Shown here piece after piece: positions 5,003-11,573 of a DNA stretch of 11,573 bases; position 1 is the stretch's first letter; every line of letters begins with the position of its first letter. Origin of the DNA: an uncultured delta proteobacterium. GTDB lineage: Bacteria; Myxococcota_A; Polyangia; Polyangiales; Polyangiaceae. The stretch is from the NCBI GenBank assembly GCA_903858055.1, contig CAIOHM010000299.1, positions 1 to 11,573 on the forward strand, in the 5' to 3' direction. The notes under the pieces were generated by a model. It did not search any database. It had not been told where the DNA came from and saw only the letters and a list, made by a program, of their open reading frames with translations. A program made the position numbers and the translations under genes.

Positions 5003-7387
5003 ATGCCCGCTGCTCCCTGGTCTCGTCCTCGTGGTCTCGAAGCCGTCCTCGGCAAGTGGCACGAAGAGGGCTCCATCGCCCGGAACCTCGTCGTCGAAGC
5101 GCCCTTCGAGGCGAGAGGCGCGCGCGTGGCGCCGACGCCCGAGGGGCTTCATCCGAACCTGCGCGCCATGCTGGAGCGCCGGGGGATCCATGAGCTCTAC
5201 ACGCACCAGGTCGAGTCGTTCGAAGCGGCGCGCGGCGGCAAGCACGTGGTCGTCGCGACCCCGACGGCCTCCGGCAAGAGCCTCTGTTTCCACCTCCCGG
5301 TCCTGCAATCGCTCGCGGAGGACCCCGACGCGCGGGCCATGTACCTCTACCCGACCAAGGCCCTCGCGCGGGACCAGGAGGCAGGGCTCCGCGCGATGCT
5401 CCAGGAGGCGAACCTGGCCGGTCGCGGCGCAGGCTCGGCCATCGTCTACGACGGCGACACCCCCGGCGACGCGCGGCGCGTGGCGCGTGAAAAGGCAGGG
5501 ATTCTCCTCACGAACCCCGACATGCTCCACGCGGGCATCCTGCCCCACCACACGAACTGGGCGCGCACGTTCCAGCACCTCAAGACCATCGTCGTCGACG
5601 AGCTCCACACCTACAAGGGGCTCTTCGGCGGCCACGTGAGCCACGTGCTCCAGCGTCTCTTGCGCGTGGCGCGCTTCCACGGTTCGAACCCCACGGTCAT
5701 CATGGCCACGGCGACCATCGGCAACCCGCGCGAGCACGCGGCGCGCATGCTCGGGGTCTCGCCTTCCGAGGTGCGCCTCGTCGATCGGAGCGGCGCGCCC
5801 AGCGGCGGGCGTCGCGTGGTCCTCTACAACCCGCCGGTCGTCAACGCGGAGCTCGGCATCCGCGCGAGCTACGTGAAGCAGGCCGTCAAGCTCGCCGCCG
5901 ATCTCGTGCGCGCCGAAGTGCCCACCATCGTCTTCGGCCAGTCGCGCAACAACGTCGAGGTCATGCTCCGCTACTTGCGCGAGCGGGTGGCCGAGCACGT
6001 CGATCCCTCGCGCCTCATGGGCTACCGCGGCGGGTATTTGCCCGAGGAGCGGCGCGCCATCGAGAAGCGCCTGCGCGAGGGAGAAATCTTGTGTGTCGTG
6101 GCCACGAGCGCCCTCGAGCTCGGTATCGACATCGGTGAGCTGCAAGCAGTCGTCTGCGCCGGGTACCCGGGGAGCGTTGCGGCGCTTTGGCAGCGCTTCG
6201 GTCGTGCGGGGCGTCGTTCGCAAGAGGCGCTCTGCGTGCTCGTGTCGTCGAGCGCGCCGCTCGATCAGTACCTGTGCCGCGAGCCCGAGTTCTTCCTCGG
6301 GCGTCCCGTCGAAGAGGCGCGCATCGATCCCGCGAACGTAGAGATCCTCCTGCAGCACCTCAAGTGCGCCGCCTTCGAGCTGCCTTTCGCCGCGGGCGAA
6401 CCCTACGCCGTGCTCGGCGCCGACGAGACCCTCGAGGCGCTGCGTTTTCTCTCGAAGAACGCGATGCTCCACGAGTCGAACGGGCGCTTCCATTGGGCCG
6501 CAGACGCGTACCCCGCCAACCACGTGAGCCTCCGCACCGCCGGCTGGGACAACGTCGTCATCATCGACGTCGAGCACGACAAGACGATCGCCGAGCTCGA
6601 CTGGCAGGCGGCGCACACCATGCTCCACGAGCAGGCCATCTACCAACACGACGGCGGCACGTGGCAGGTCGAGCGCTTCGACTACGAGAACCACAAGGCC
6701 TACGTGCGCGCCGTCGAGCCCGACTACTTCACGGACGCGATGACCTACGTGCGCGTGGCGGTCTTCGAGAAAGAGGTCGAGGCGCCCGTCGTCGCGGCAG
6801 CTCAAGAGCGCTGGAACTCGGGCTGGGGCGAGGTCTCCGTGACCGAGAAGGTCGTCGGCTACAAGAAGGTCAAGTTCAACACGCACGAGAACGCGGGCTA
6901 CGGCGAGGTGCGCTTGCCCGAGATCGAGCTCCACACGACCGCGTTTTGGCTCGTGCTCCCCTCTTCGCTTGCGCGCGCGTTGCCGTACGGGCGCGCCGCG
7001 GTCATCGACGGTCTTCGCGGCATCGGCATCGCGCTCGAGACCGTGAGCACGCTCGCGCTCATGTGCGACCCGCGCGATCTCGCCACCACGCTCGGTGAGG
7101 CCGCTCCCGACGGCACCCTCGGCACGGGCGGTGGCGGCGTCGAGTACGACCCCACGCTCTTTCTCTACGAACACGTCCCCGGGGGTACGGGGCTCTCGGA
7201 GCGCATCTTCGAGCAGCGCGACGAGCTCTTGGCCCGCGCTCGCACGCTCATTTCCGGTTGCCCCTGCGTCTTCGGGTGTCCGGCCTGCGTCGGCCCAAGC
7301 GACGCCATGGTGCAAGTGAACGGCGCGGACGTCGGCCGCAAGCACATCGCGGTCGACCTCTTGCATCGCGTTCACGCGCTCGCGTGA
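5003..7387 (+). CDS. MrfA/YprA-type DEAD/DEAH-box helicase with C-terminal zinc-binding (MZB/DUF1998) domain
   Basis: This is a superfamily 2 DNA helicase of the MrfA/YprA/Hrq1 group, whose studied members take part in repair of mitomycin C and crosslink damage. Its 794 aa are close to the ~750 of B. subtilis MrfA. RecA domain 1 holds the Walker A motif ATPTASGKS (85-93, Lys92) and the DEAH-type box DELH (199-202). RecA domain 2 ends with ATSALELGIDIG and motif VI QRFGRAGRR (397-405), containing the arginine fingers. A middle region of ~200 residues leads to the C-terminal MZB part, with Cys753, Cys755, Cys759 and Cys762 (CPCVFGCPAC) as likely metal ligands. MrfA usually pairs with the exonuclease MrfB; no MrfB lies next to it here. 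The start is the ATG at 5003, with no Shine-Dalgarno. It faces the LpxB-like gene across 36 bp in which I see no strong hairpin. The family call is firm; the repair role is by homology. Confidence 0.9.
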   Translation: MPAAPWSRPRGLEAVLGKWHEEGSIARNLVVEAPFEARGARVAPTPEGLHPNLRAMLERRGIHELYTHQVESFEAARGGKHVVVATPTASGKSLCFHLPVLQSLAEDPDARAMYLYPTKALARDQEAGLRAMLQEANLAGRGAGSAIVYDGDTPGDARRVAREKAGILLTNPDMLHAGILPHHTNWARTFQHLKTIVVDELHTYKGLFGGHVSHVLQRLLRVARFHGSNPTVIMATATIGNPREHAARMLGVSPSEVRLVDRSGAPSGGRRVVLYNPPVVNAELGIRASYVKQAVKLAADLVRAEVPTIVFGQSRNNVEVMLRYLRERVAEHVDPSRLMGYRGGYLPEERRAIEKRLREGEILCVVATSALELGIDIGELQAVVCAGYPGSVAALWQRFGRAGRRSQEALCVLVSSSAPLDQYLCREPEFFLGRPVEEARIDPANVEILLQHLKCAAFELPFAAGEPYAVLGADETLEALRFLSKNAMLHESNGRFHWAADAYPANHVSLRTAGWDNVVIIDVEHDKTIAELDWQAAHTMLHEQAIYQHDGGTWQVERFDYENHKAYVRAVEPDYFTDAMTYVRVAVFEKEVEAPVVAAAQERWNSGWGEVSVTEKVVGYKKVKFNTHENAGYGEVRLPEIELHTTAFWLVLPSSLARALPYGRAAVIDGLRGIGIALETVSTLALMCDPRDLATTLGEAAPDGTLGTGGGGVEYDPTLFLYEHVPGGTGLSERIFEQRDELLARARTLISGCPCVFGCPACVGPSDAMVQVNGADVGRKHIAVDLLHRVHALA

Positions 7388-7423
7388 GTTGCGCCACGGG
7401 TCCTCGTGCGGGCTTGAAGTGCG

Positions 7424-8536
7424 TCAGGCGACGGCGTCGGCGCGTGCGAGCCAAGGCTGCACCATGCCCGCCACGCGGTCGGCCGGGCGCGCACCCTCGA
7501 GGAGGCGATCACGGAGCGGTTGCAGCTGCGAGAGGTACTCTTCGCGCTCGTCGAGCAGCGAGCCGAGCGCCTCCGCAATGCGTGGCCCGCCGATGCGCGA
7601 CACGGTGATCGATGCGCGACCGTCGAGCTCGTCGCGCCGCACGTTCGAGTGGCCGCCACGCAGGCGCGCGACCGCGTCGGGGATCGCCTGCAAGAGCGGC
7701 TCGAGGTGCACGATGAGCGGCGCCACGCCCGCGAGCACGGCTTCGAGCGAGGCTGTCCCCGGCGGCACGAGCGCCGCGTCGAAGGCCGAGAGGAGCGAGA
7801 CCGCGCCGAGCGCCGGGTCGACCTGGAACGTTTGCACGCCTTGGGCCGCGGCGCACTTCTCGACCCAGCGGACGGTCTCTTGCGGGAGGCTCGGCGCGAG
7901 GAGCACGCGCGCGTCGACGGCGCCGCGGTCCTGGCGAAGCAGCTCGTACGCTTCGAGAAAGAGCGGCGTCACGGCGCGAGCTTGCTCGGCGCGGCTGCCG
8001 GGCAAGAGCGCGATGGTCTCCGCGAGGGGCGTGAGGCCGAGCGACGTGCGCGCCGTGCTTCGATCGAGGCGCGTGACCTCACCGGAAGGGTGGGCGATCG
8101 CGTGGGCGTCGATGCCCGCGGCCCGCAAGGTGGCGACCTCGTCGGGGAGCGGCGTGGCGACGCGATCAACCGCCTCGCGCAGGGACTCCACGGGCACCGT
8201 GAGGGGCGCGAGCGTGACGCGGTAGAGGAGCACGGGCACGCCGCGTGCCCTCAAGATCCGCGCGGCCTCGAGGCTCCAAGGTTCGCTCGAGGCGACGAGC
8301 GCGGCCGCGTAGCGATTCTTGCCTGCAAGCTGCACGCACTTGCGCTGAAGGCTCTTCGGCACGGCGCGTCGACCGCTCGCGAGCACGAGATCACCGCGGC
8401 CGCGCGCCGCAGCGGCGAGCGCGGAGCCGCCGAGGCCGGCTAGCGTGACGCGCCCAAGCCGGTCGAGCACACGCGTCAACGCGTGGTCGCTCGCAGCGTC
8501 GGGGGCAATCACGAAGACAGAGGGCGCGGTGCTCAT
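7424..8536 (-). CDS. Divergent LpxB-like (lipid-A-disaccharide synthase family) glycosyltransferase
   Basis: This 370-aa protein has the length and two-lobed layout of LpxB, the GT19 enzyme that joins UDP-diacylglucosamine to lipid X in lipid A synthesis. The C-terminal lobe keeps LLPGSRAEQ (177-185) and PPGTASLEAVLAGVAPLIVH (258-277), aligning with LLPGSR and SGTATLE...P of LpxB. Most other hallmarks are lost: the N-terminal AGE.SGD is replaced by APDAASD (11-17), the IDaPdFN and YVSPQVWAW segments are not recognisable (LLYRVTLAP at 103-111), and the late NILAGR..PELLQ block is absent. It may be a paralogue with another sugar acceptor, or catalytically dead. The ATG at 8536 overlaps the stop of the upstream RNase D-like gene (ATGA); GAGGA at 8540-8544 is a close-set Shine-Dalgarno. 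There is no signal peptide. Family membership is likely; LpxB function should not be assumed. Confidence 0.7.
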   Translation of the reverse strand: MSTAPSVFVIAPDAASDHALTRVLDRLGRVTLAGLGGSALAAAARGRGDLVLASGRRAVPKSLQRKCVQLAGKNRYAAALVASSEPWSLEAARILRARGVPVLLYRVTLAPLTVPVESLREAVDRVATPLPDEVATLRAAGIDAHAIAHPSGEVTRLDRSTARTSLGLTPLAETIALLPGSRAEQARAVTPLFLEAYELLRQDRGAVDARVLLAPSLPQETVRWVEKCAAAQGVQTFQVDPALGAVSLLSAFDAALVPPGTASLEAVLAGVAPLIVHLEPLLQAIPDAVARLRGGHSNVRRDELDGRASITVSRIGGPRIAEALGSLLDEREEYLSQLQPLRDRLLEGARPADRVAGMVQPWLARADAVA

Positions 8537-9666
8537 GGTTCCTCGAGAAGCCGTAGCAGCGTGTCGCCGTAGCGCTCGAAGCGGCGGCGCCCCATGCCAC
8601 TAAGGGTTTCGCCGCGCGCGCGCAAGCTCGCGGGGTCGACGGAGAGGCGGTCGGCGAGGTGTCCGGGCACGATGGCCGTCTCGCTAACGCCGCGTGCCTT
8701 GGCTTCCTCCGCACGCCAGCCCGTGAGGCGCTTGCGCACGCGCTTCTGCCGCTCACGCTCGGCGCTGCTCGGAATCGGGGCGTCGAGGCGCGCAAGTTCT
8801 TCCTCCGGCACGGCGGCATCTCGTGCGGCGAACGCGTCGACGAGGGCCGCCAGGAGGCTCGCGTCGTTCGCACGGCGCCCAATGCGCGCGCGAATCGCCT
8901 CGACGCTCTCGGGCACCGAGCGCGTGAGCTTCTCGAGCTCATCGTCGGTGAAGAGCATCGCAGGCGCACGGTCGCGGTGCTTCGCGACGCGGTCCCGGGC
9001 GATCCATGCAGAACGCAACCAGCGGCGCTCGCTCGTCCGGAGCCCCCGTGCAAAGGGCAGCTTCCACCAGCCCGGCGTGCGGAGCTCCTCGATGGCCTCG
9101 GCGGCGCGCTCCACGCGGTAGCGCGTCTCGGTCAGGGTCTCGTCGACGAGATCGGCGGCCTCGAGGCTCGGCCAGATCGTTCGGTAAAGCTCGCGAGGGA
9201 GCTCGGCGTCGGCCGAGAGGTACCGCATCGCGCGCGCGTCGAGGGGGCGCCGCGCCCATGCGCTCGCTTGAAGCGACTTGTCGACGTGGACGCCCAAGAG
9301 CTCGAGCGCGAGGCTCGCGAGGCCGGTCTTGGGCTTGCCGAGCATCGTGGCGGCGACGCCCGTGTCGTGCACGAGGCCGAGGCGCAGGCCCGCGATCGCG
9401 AAGAGTCGCGCGTCGTAGGCGACGTCGTGGACGATGAAGGGCCGATCCTCGCGCGCGAACTCGTCCCCAAGCGCGCGCACGTCGACCTCGAACGGGTCGA
9501 CCACGTGCACGTGGCCTGCGGCCGCCACCACCAAGAGGCAGAGGCGATCGGGGAAGGCTCCTTGACCCGGACCCTCCGCGTCGAAGCACGCGAGCGGCTC
9601 GTTGCGCAGCCGATCGCGAAGGAGGGCGAGCGTGCGCTCGTTCGCGACGAGGATGGGCTCGCTCAT
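8533..9666 (-). CDS. rnd: RNase D-like 3'-5' exoribonuclease (DEDDy exonuclease + HRDC domain)
   Basis: RNase D trims the 3' ends of tRNA precursors and other small RNAs. The 377-aa product matches the length of E. coli RNase D (375). The exonuclease domain (about 1-170) has all three motifs: Exo I FDAEG (Asp29, Glu31), Exo II VHDVAYD (Asp85) and Exo III YLSAD (Tyr149, Asp153). That is the full DEDDy catalytic set. One HRDC-like domain follows at ~205-285 (SERRWLRSAWIARDRVAKHRD...), then a second helical region rich in Arg, Lys and Glu, as in RNase D. The start is the ATG at 9666, which overlaps the stop of the upstream matrixin gene (ATGA); it begins directly before the exonuclease fold, whereas the longer frame to 9936 runs through the matrixin C-terminus. 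Its stop overlaps the LpxB-like start. A DNA exonuclease role cannot be excluded, but domain order favours RNase D. Confidence 0.85.
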   Translation of the reverse strand: MSEPILVANERTLALLRDRLRNEPLACFDAEGPGQGAFPDRLCLLVVAAAGHVHVVDPFEVDVRALGDEFAREDRPFIVHDVAYDARLFAIAGLRLGLVHDTGVAATMLGKPKTGLASLALELLGVHVDKSLQASAWARRPLDARAMRYLSADAELPRELYRTIWPSLEAADLVDETLTETRYRVERAAEAIEELRTPGWWKLPFARGLRTSERRWLRSAWIARDRVAKHRDRAPAMLFTDDELEKLTRSVPESVEAIRARIGRRANDASLLAALVDAFAARDAAVPEEELARLDAPIPSSAERERQKRVRKRLTGWRAEEAKARGVSETAIVPGHLADRLSVDPASLRARGETLSGMGRRRFERYGDTLLRLLEEP

Positions 9667-10634
9667 GCGCGGCGCCGTCGACGCGCGACCAGGAAGGCCA
9701 AGGTCCCCGTCAGCGCGAGTAGTGCGGCCGTGGGCGTCCGCGGGACGCTCGCACCGTAGGAGCAGCGCCGGGTCGCGCCCGTGGACGCCGTGCTCGCATC
9801 GCCGCCCGAAGCCGCGTCGCACGCGCTCGCGAACCCACCGAAGGGCGCCGCGTCGCAGCCCTTTGCCGCGATGAACCCGGAGGCTGCCGCGGCGGGCGAG
9901 ACCGCGCGGTCCCCATTGGGTCGGTACGCCTCGCACACGCCCGCGACGTCGTCGGCGGCGAGCGCGCGAATCGCCGTTTGCCCAGGCGAGTAGCGTGCGA
10001 ACATGGTTGCAGTGGCGATCGGCGTGTGGGCGAGCCCGATGAAGTGACCAACCTCGTGAGTCACGATCGACTGGAAGTCGTAACCGTCCGACGGCGCCAT
10101 GGCCGTCGTCGTGATCTTCATCTCCGCCGTGTTCACTTCCATGTCGGCGTCGACGATCTCACCGGTGCGCTTGTTGTAGGTAAGCGTCGTCAAGGCGAGG
10201 GTCGCGTTGGCCTGGCCGGCGTACGGCCAGGTCGCGTCGCGAAAGGCGATCACGTGCTGGTTTCGGCCGCTCGGATCGAAGCCCACCTCGGTGCACGCCG
10301 CGGGGCCGTTGTTCGTGAACGCCACGCTCGGCTTGCCGCCGGCGGGGCACGCTGCGTTTGCCCACGTTCCGAACGCTCCCTCCACGATCTTCGTGGCATT
10401 CGCGACGTCGATCTTCGAGGAGGGTGCACTCTGCATCGACCAGCCGACGCAGGCGTTCCCCCAGAAGAGCAGCGAACCTTGCGTGCCCGAGGGGTAGCAA
10501 TCGTCGCCAGACGGCTGCTGGCTCGCGGGGACGTCCGCCGTGAGCGTGCGGCAAAAGGCCGACGCTTGACCGGCGACGGCGAGCAGCGCCGCGAAGACCC
10601 ACGCGGCGTGGCCCGTGCGATCAGCGCTGCGCAT
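9663..10634 (-). CDS. Secreted matrixin-family zinc metalloprotease with MYXO-CTERM-like tail
   Basis: This 323-aa exported protein is a predicted metzincin (peptidase M10-like). A signal peptide (~1-26, cleavage after ASA) is followed by a Cys-containing mature part. VDADMEVNT (161-169) matches the strand before the active site. The zinc motif is HEVGHFIGLAH (His193, Glu194, His197, His203), and Met211 in ATMF is the expected Met-turn. AADDVAGVCEAYR (226-238) is the usual matrixin helix. Residues ~245-290 form a low-complexity Ala/Ser/Gly linker. The C-terminus has Cys291, a hydrophobic segment and RRRRR (319-322 region), resembling the MYXO-CTERM surface-sorting signal. The start at 10634 overlaps the preceding gene by 14 nt and has a good Shine-Dalgarno (GGGAG, 10642-10646, 7 nt spacing). 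Its stop overlaps the RNase D-like start. It is paralogous to the partial matrixin at the window end. Substrate is unknown. Confidence 0.88.
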   Translation of the reverse strand: MRSADRTGHAAWVFAALLAVAGQASAFCRTLTADVPASQQPSGDDCYPSGTQGSLLFWGNACVGWSMQSAPSSKIDVANATKIVEGAFGTWANAACPAGGKPSVAFTNNGPAACTEVGFDPSGRNQHVIAFRDATWPYAGQANATLALTTLTYNKRTGEIVDADMEVNTAEMKITTTAMAPSDGYDFQSIVTHEVGHFIGLAHTPIATATMFARYSPGQTAIRALAADDVAGVCEAYRPNGDRAVSPAAAASGFIAAKGCDAAPFGGFASACDAASGGDASTASTGATRRCSYGASVPRTPTAALLALTGTLAFLVARRRRRA

Positions 10635-11184
10635 GGCTCTTCTCCCAGCGGCTGCGGATGTCGCGCGCGGCGTCTTCGAGCGCGCGCGCCTTCAAGCGGT
10701 CCGCGGCGGGGAGCACGACGTCGCGTGGGCCCTTGGTCATGAACGCCCCCATGCTCGGGTGTGGCCGTAGAATGCGCCCGGCCGGTCGCGCCTCGAGGAA
10801 GAATTGTCCTTGGGCGCGTGCCGCGACGACGTAGACCCCCGCGCCCGTGGACTCGAGGAACAGCAGCGTCGGCTTGCCCGCCTCGAGCGTCGCTTCGCCG
10901 TCGACACGCTGCCCGAACTCGCCCACCTCACCCCCGAGCGTGCGCACCCACACGCTCGCCGCACCTTGGCCCGCCACCGTCTCCTGCACGTCGACGCGGG
11001 TGTAGGTGACGATGCGTCCACCCTCCCAAACGCTCTTGCTCTCGGCGGGGGTGCACACGACGACCACCTGCGCGCGATCGACCAGGTTCTCCAGCGTCTG
11101 CGGGCGAACCACCGAAGCGAGGGTTGCAGGCGCGAGCGCGAGAAGTCCGGCGATGACCACCGGTACGAGGCGACGAAGGCTCAT
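10621..11184 (-). CDS. Exported protein of unknown function encoded between two matrixins
   Basis: A 187-aa protein I cannot assign to a named function. Residues 1-23 are a signal peptide (MSLRR then a hydrophobic stretch ending ATLAS). Residues ~28-105 form a beta-rich domain with the pattern LENLVDRAQVVVVCT, RIVTYTRVDVQETVAG, VWVRTLGGEVGEFGQ and GEATLEAGKPTLLFLE. This looks like a small exported beta-barrel/sandwich module that I associate with uncharacterised myxobacterial secreted proteins. The C-terminal ~40 residues are charged and probably helical. There is no MYXO-CTERM tail, catalytic motif or zinc motif. The start is the ATG at 11184: it sits on the stop of the upstream matrixin (ATGA) and gives the signal peptide, whereas the longer frame back to 11355 would add a non-secretory extension. 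Position between two proteases suggests, but does not show, a role as partner, inhibitor or folding aid for them. Confidence 0.75.
   Translation of the reverse strand: MSLRRLVPVVIAGLLALAPATLASVVRPQTLENLVDRAQVVVVCTPAESKSVWEGGRIVTYTRVDVQETVAGQGAASVWVRTLGGEVGEFGQRVDGEATLEAGKPTLLFLESTGAGVYVVAARAQGQFFLEARPAGRILRPHPSMGAFMTKGPRDVVLPAADRLKARALEDAARDIRSRWEKSHAQR
10642..10646 (-). promoter_or_regulatory. Shine-Dalgarno of the matrixin gene
   Basis: GGGAG on the minus strand ends 7 nt before the ATG at 10634. It lies inside the 3' end of the preceding 187-aa gene and settles the start of the matrixin, which overlaps that gene by 14 nt. Confidence 0.6.
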
Positions 11185-11573
11185 GGTGCGAGCGTAGCGC
11201 CTTTTCGACGGCGAAGGAAAAGCGTCCCGACGGCGGCGGCGAGGGCCCAAGCTCCACGCGTGGCACCTCGCGCTCCGGCGCCACGGAAGCTGCAATCGAC
11301 GCTGGGATTCGTGGTGCACGTGGTGGTGAACCCGTTCGGAGGGAGCGGGTCGCATGCGAGCGACGCGATCGACCCCGAGGCGTCCGTGGCCGGGTCGACG
11401 TTGCGACGGCCGTCGGCCGGGTACGCGTCGCAGATCGCGGCGAGGTCGTCGGCCTTGAGATCGCGCTGGAGCGTGCGGCCCGGCTCGCCACCCGCGTACA
11501 TCACGGCGGAGCGATCGGGCGTGTGCGCGAGGCCGAGGAAATGCCCCGCTTCATGCGTGATGACGGCCTCGAG
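11181..11573 (-). CDS. Second matrixin-family metalloprotease (5' end outside window)
   Basis: Only the last 130 codons are in the window. The frame is open to the window edge and reads THEAGHFLGLAHTPDRSAVMY just inside it. This is a full zinc motif, HExxHxxGxxH, with the Met-turn (AVMY). KADDLAAICDAY follows, the same helix as in the downstream matrixin. The tail has a Cys (DCSFRG), a hydrophobic segment and RRRK, resembling MYXO-CTERM, then seven more residues ending TLAP. The match to the protein at 9663-10634 (HE.GHF.GLAHTP, DD.A..C.AY, Cys + membrane segment + Arg tail) shows the two are paralogues, probably from a tandem duplication. A GTG at 11504 is internal, after the zinc motif, and is not the start. 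Its stop overlaps the next start (ATGA), placing it first of the five visible genes in the operon. Confidence 0.85.
   Translation of the reverse strand, partial: LEAVITHEAGHFLGLAHTPDRSAVMYAGGEPGRTLQRDLKADDLAAICDAYPADGRRNVDPATDASGSIASLACDPLPPNGFTTTCTTNPSVDCSFRGAGARGATRGAWALAAAVGTLFLRRRKGATLAP

Noticed and set aside
4913..7375. An 820-codon open frame antisense to the helicase, and a 424-codon one antisense to the GT51 gene (1442-2716)
   Set aside because: Both mirror genes with complete family motifs, and their translations are low-complexity (rich in Arg, Ala, Glu, Val, His) with no recognisable domain. Stop codons are rare on all frames in DNA this GC-rich.
7388..7423. Terminator between the helicase and LpxB-like genes
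   Set aside because: The best pairing is CACG/CGTG, only 4 bp with no extension and no T-run.
8533..9666. RNase D-like protein as MrfB
   Set aside because: It has an HRDC-like domain and RNase D length, is on the opposite strand from the helicase and belongs to a different operon.
9667..9936. N-terminal extension of the RNase D-like protein
   Set aside because: The extra 90 residues lie inside the matrixin C-terminus in another frame and match nothing; the ATG at 9666 starts right at the exonuclease fold and forms an ATGA junction.
1..11573. Mobile elements, CRISPR arrays, integration at the tRNA
   Set aside because: No transposase or integrase, no regularly spaced repeats, and no duplicated tRNA 3' end elsewhere in the window; composition looks even throughout.

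Overview
The window is very GC-rich, with strong G/C preference at third codon positions. Long open frames on the antisense strand are a by-product of that composition. Two secreted matrixin-type metalloproteases end in a Cys + hydrophobic + Arg-rich tail of MYXO-CTERM type. Together with the GC content this points to a myxobacterium (Myxococcota, perhaps Polyangiales/Sorangiineae-like). That placement is an inference. Nearly every base is coding, and I see no mobile element, CRISPR array or sign of recent transfer.

Layout. (1) 1-2866, plus strand: the hisA gene, lacking only its first few codons at the window edge, overlaps by 4 nt (ATGA) a 720-aa protein. That protein has an N-terminal membrane anchor, a long beta-rich AsmA-like region and a C-terminal GT51 peptidoglycan glycosyltransferase domain. 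(2) 2900-3465, minus strand: a complete tRNA-Arg with anticodon ACG, followed 6 nt later by tadA, the deaminase that turns A34 of exactly this tRNA into inosine. A TTGACA promoter sits just upstream of the tRNA. (3) 3497-7387, plus strand: a CoxE-like VWA protein, diverging from the tRNA with only 31 bp between them, then an MrfA/YprA-type DEAD/DEAH helicase with a C-terminal cysteine cluster. (4) 7424-11573, minus strand: five genes, each overlapping the next by 4 or 14 nt. In transcription order they are a matrixin (5' end outside the window), a 187-aa exported protein of unknown function, a second matrixin, an RNase D-like exonuclease with an HRDC domain, and a divergent LpxB-like protein.

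How they work together. The clearest functional unit is substrate plus enzyme: tRNA-Arg(ACG) and tadA appear to share one transcript, so tRNA 3' maturation would also create the tadA mRNA 5' end. The minus-strand set looks like one translationally coupled operon that mixes two surface-directed proteases, an RNA-processing exonuclease and a lipid-A-synthase relative that has lost most family motifs. The helicase is a predicted DNA-repair enzyme, and the GT51 protein a predicted cell-wall polymerase. The only convergent junction with visible structure is 2867-2899, which holds a hairpin that may end both transcripts. No gap between genes exceeds about 65 bp.
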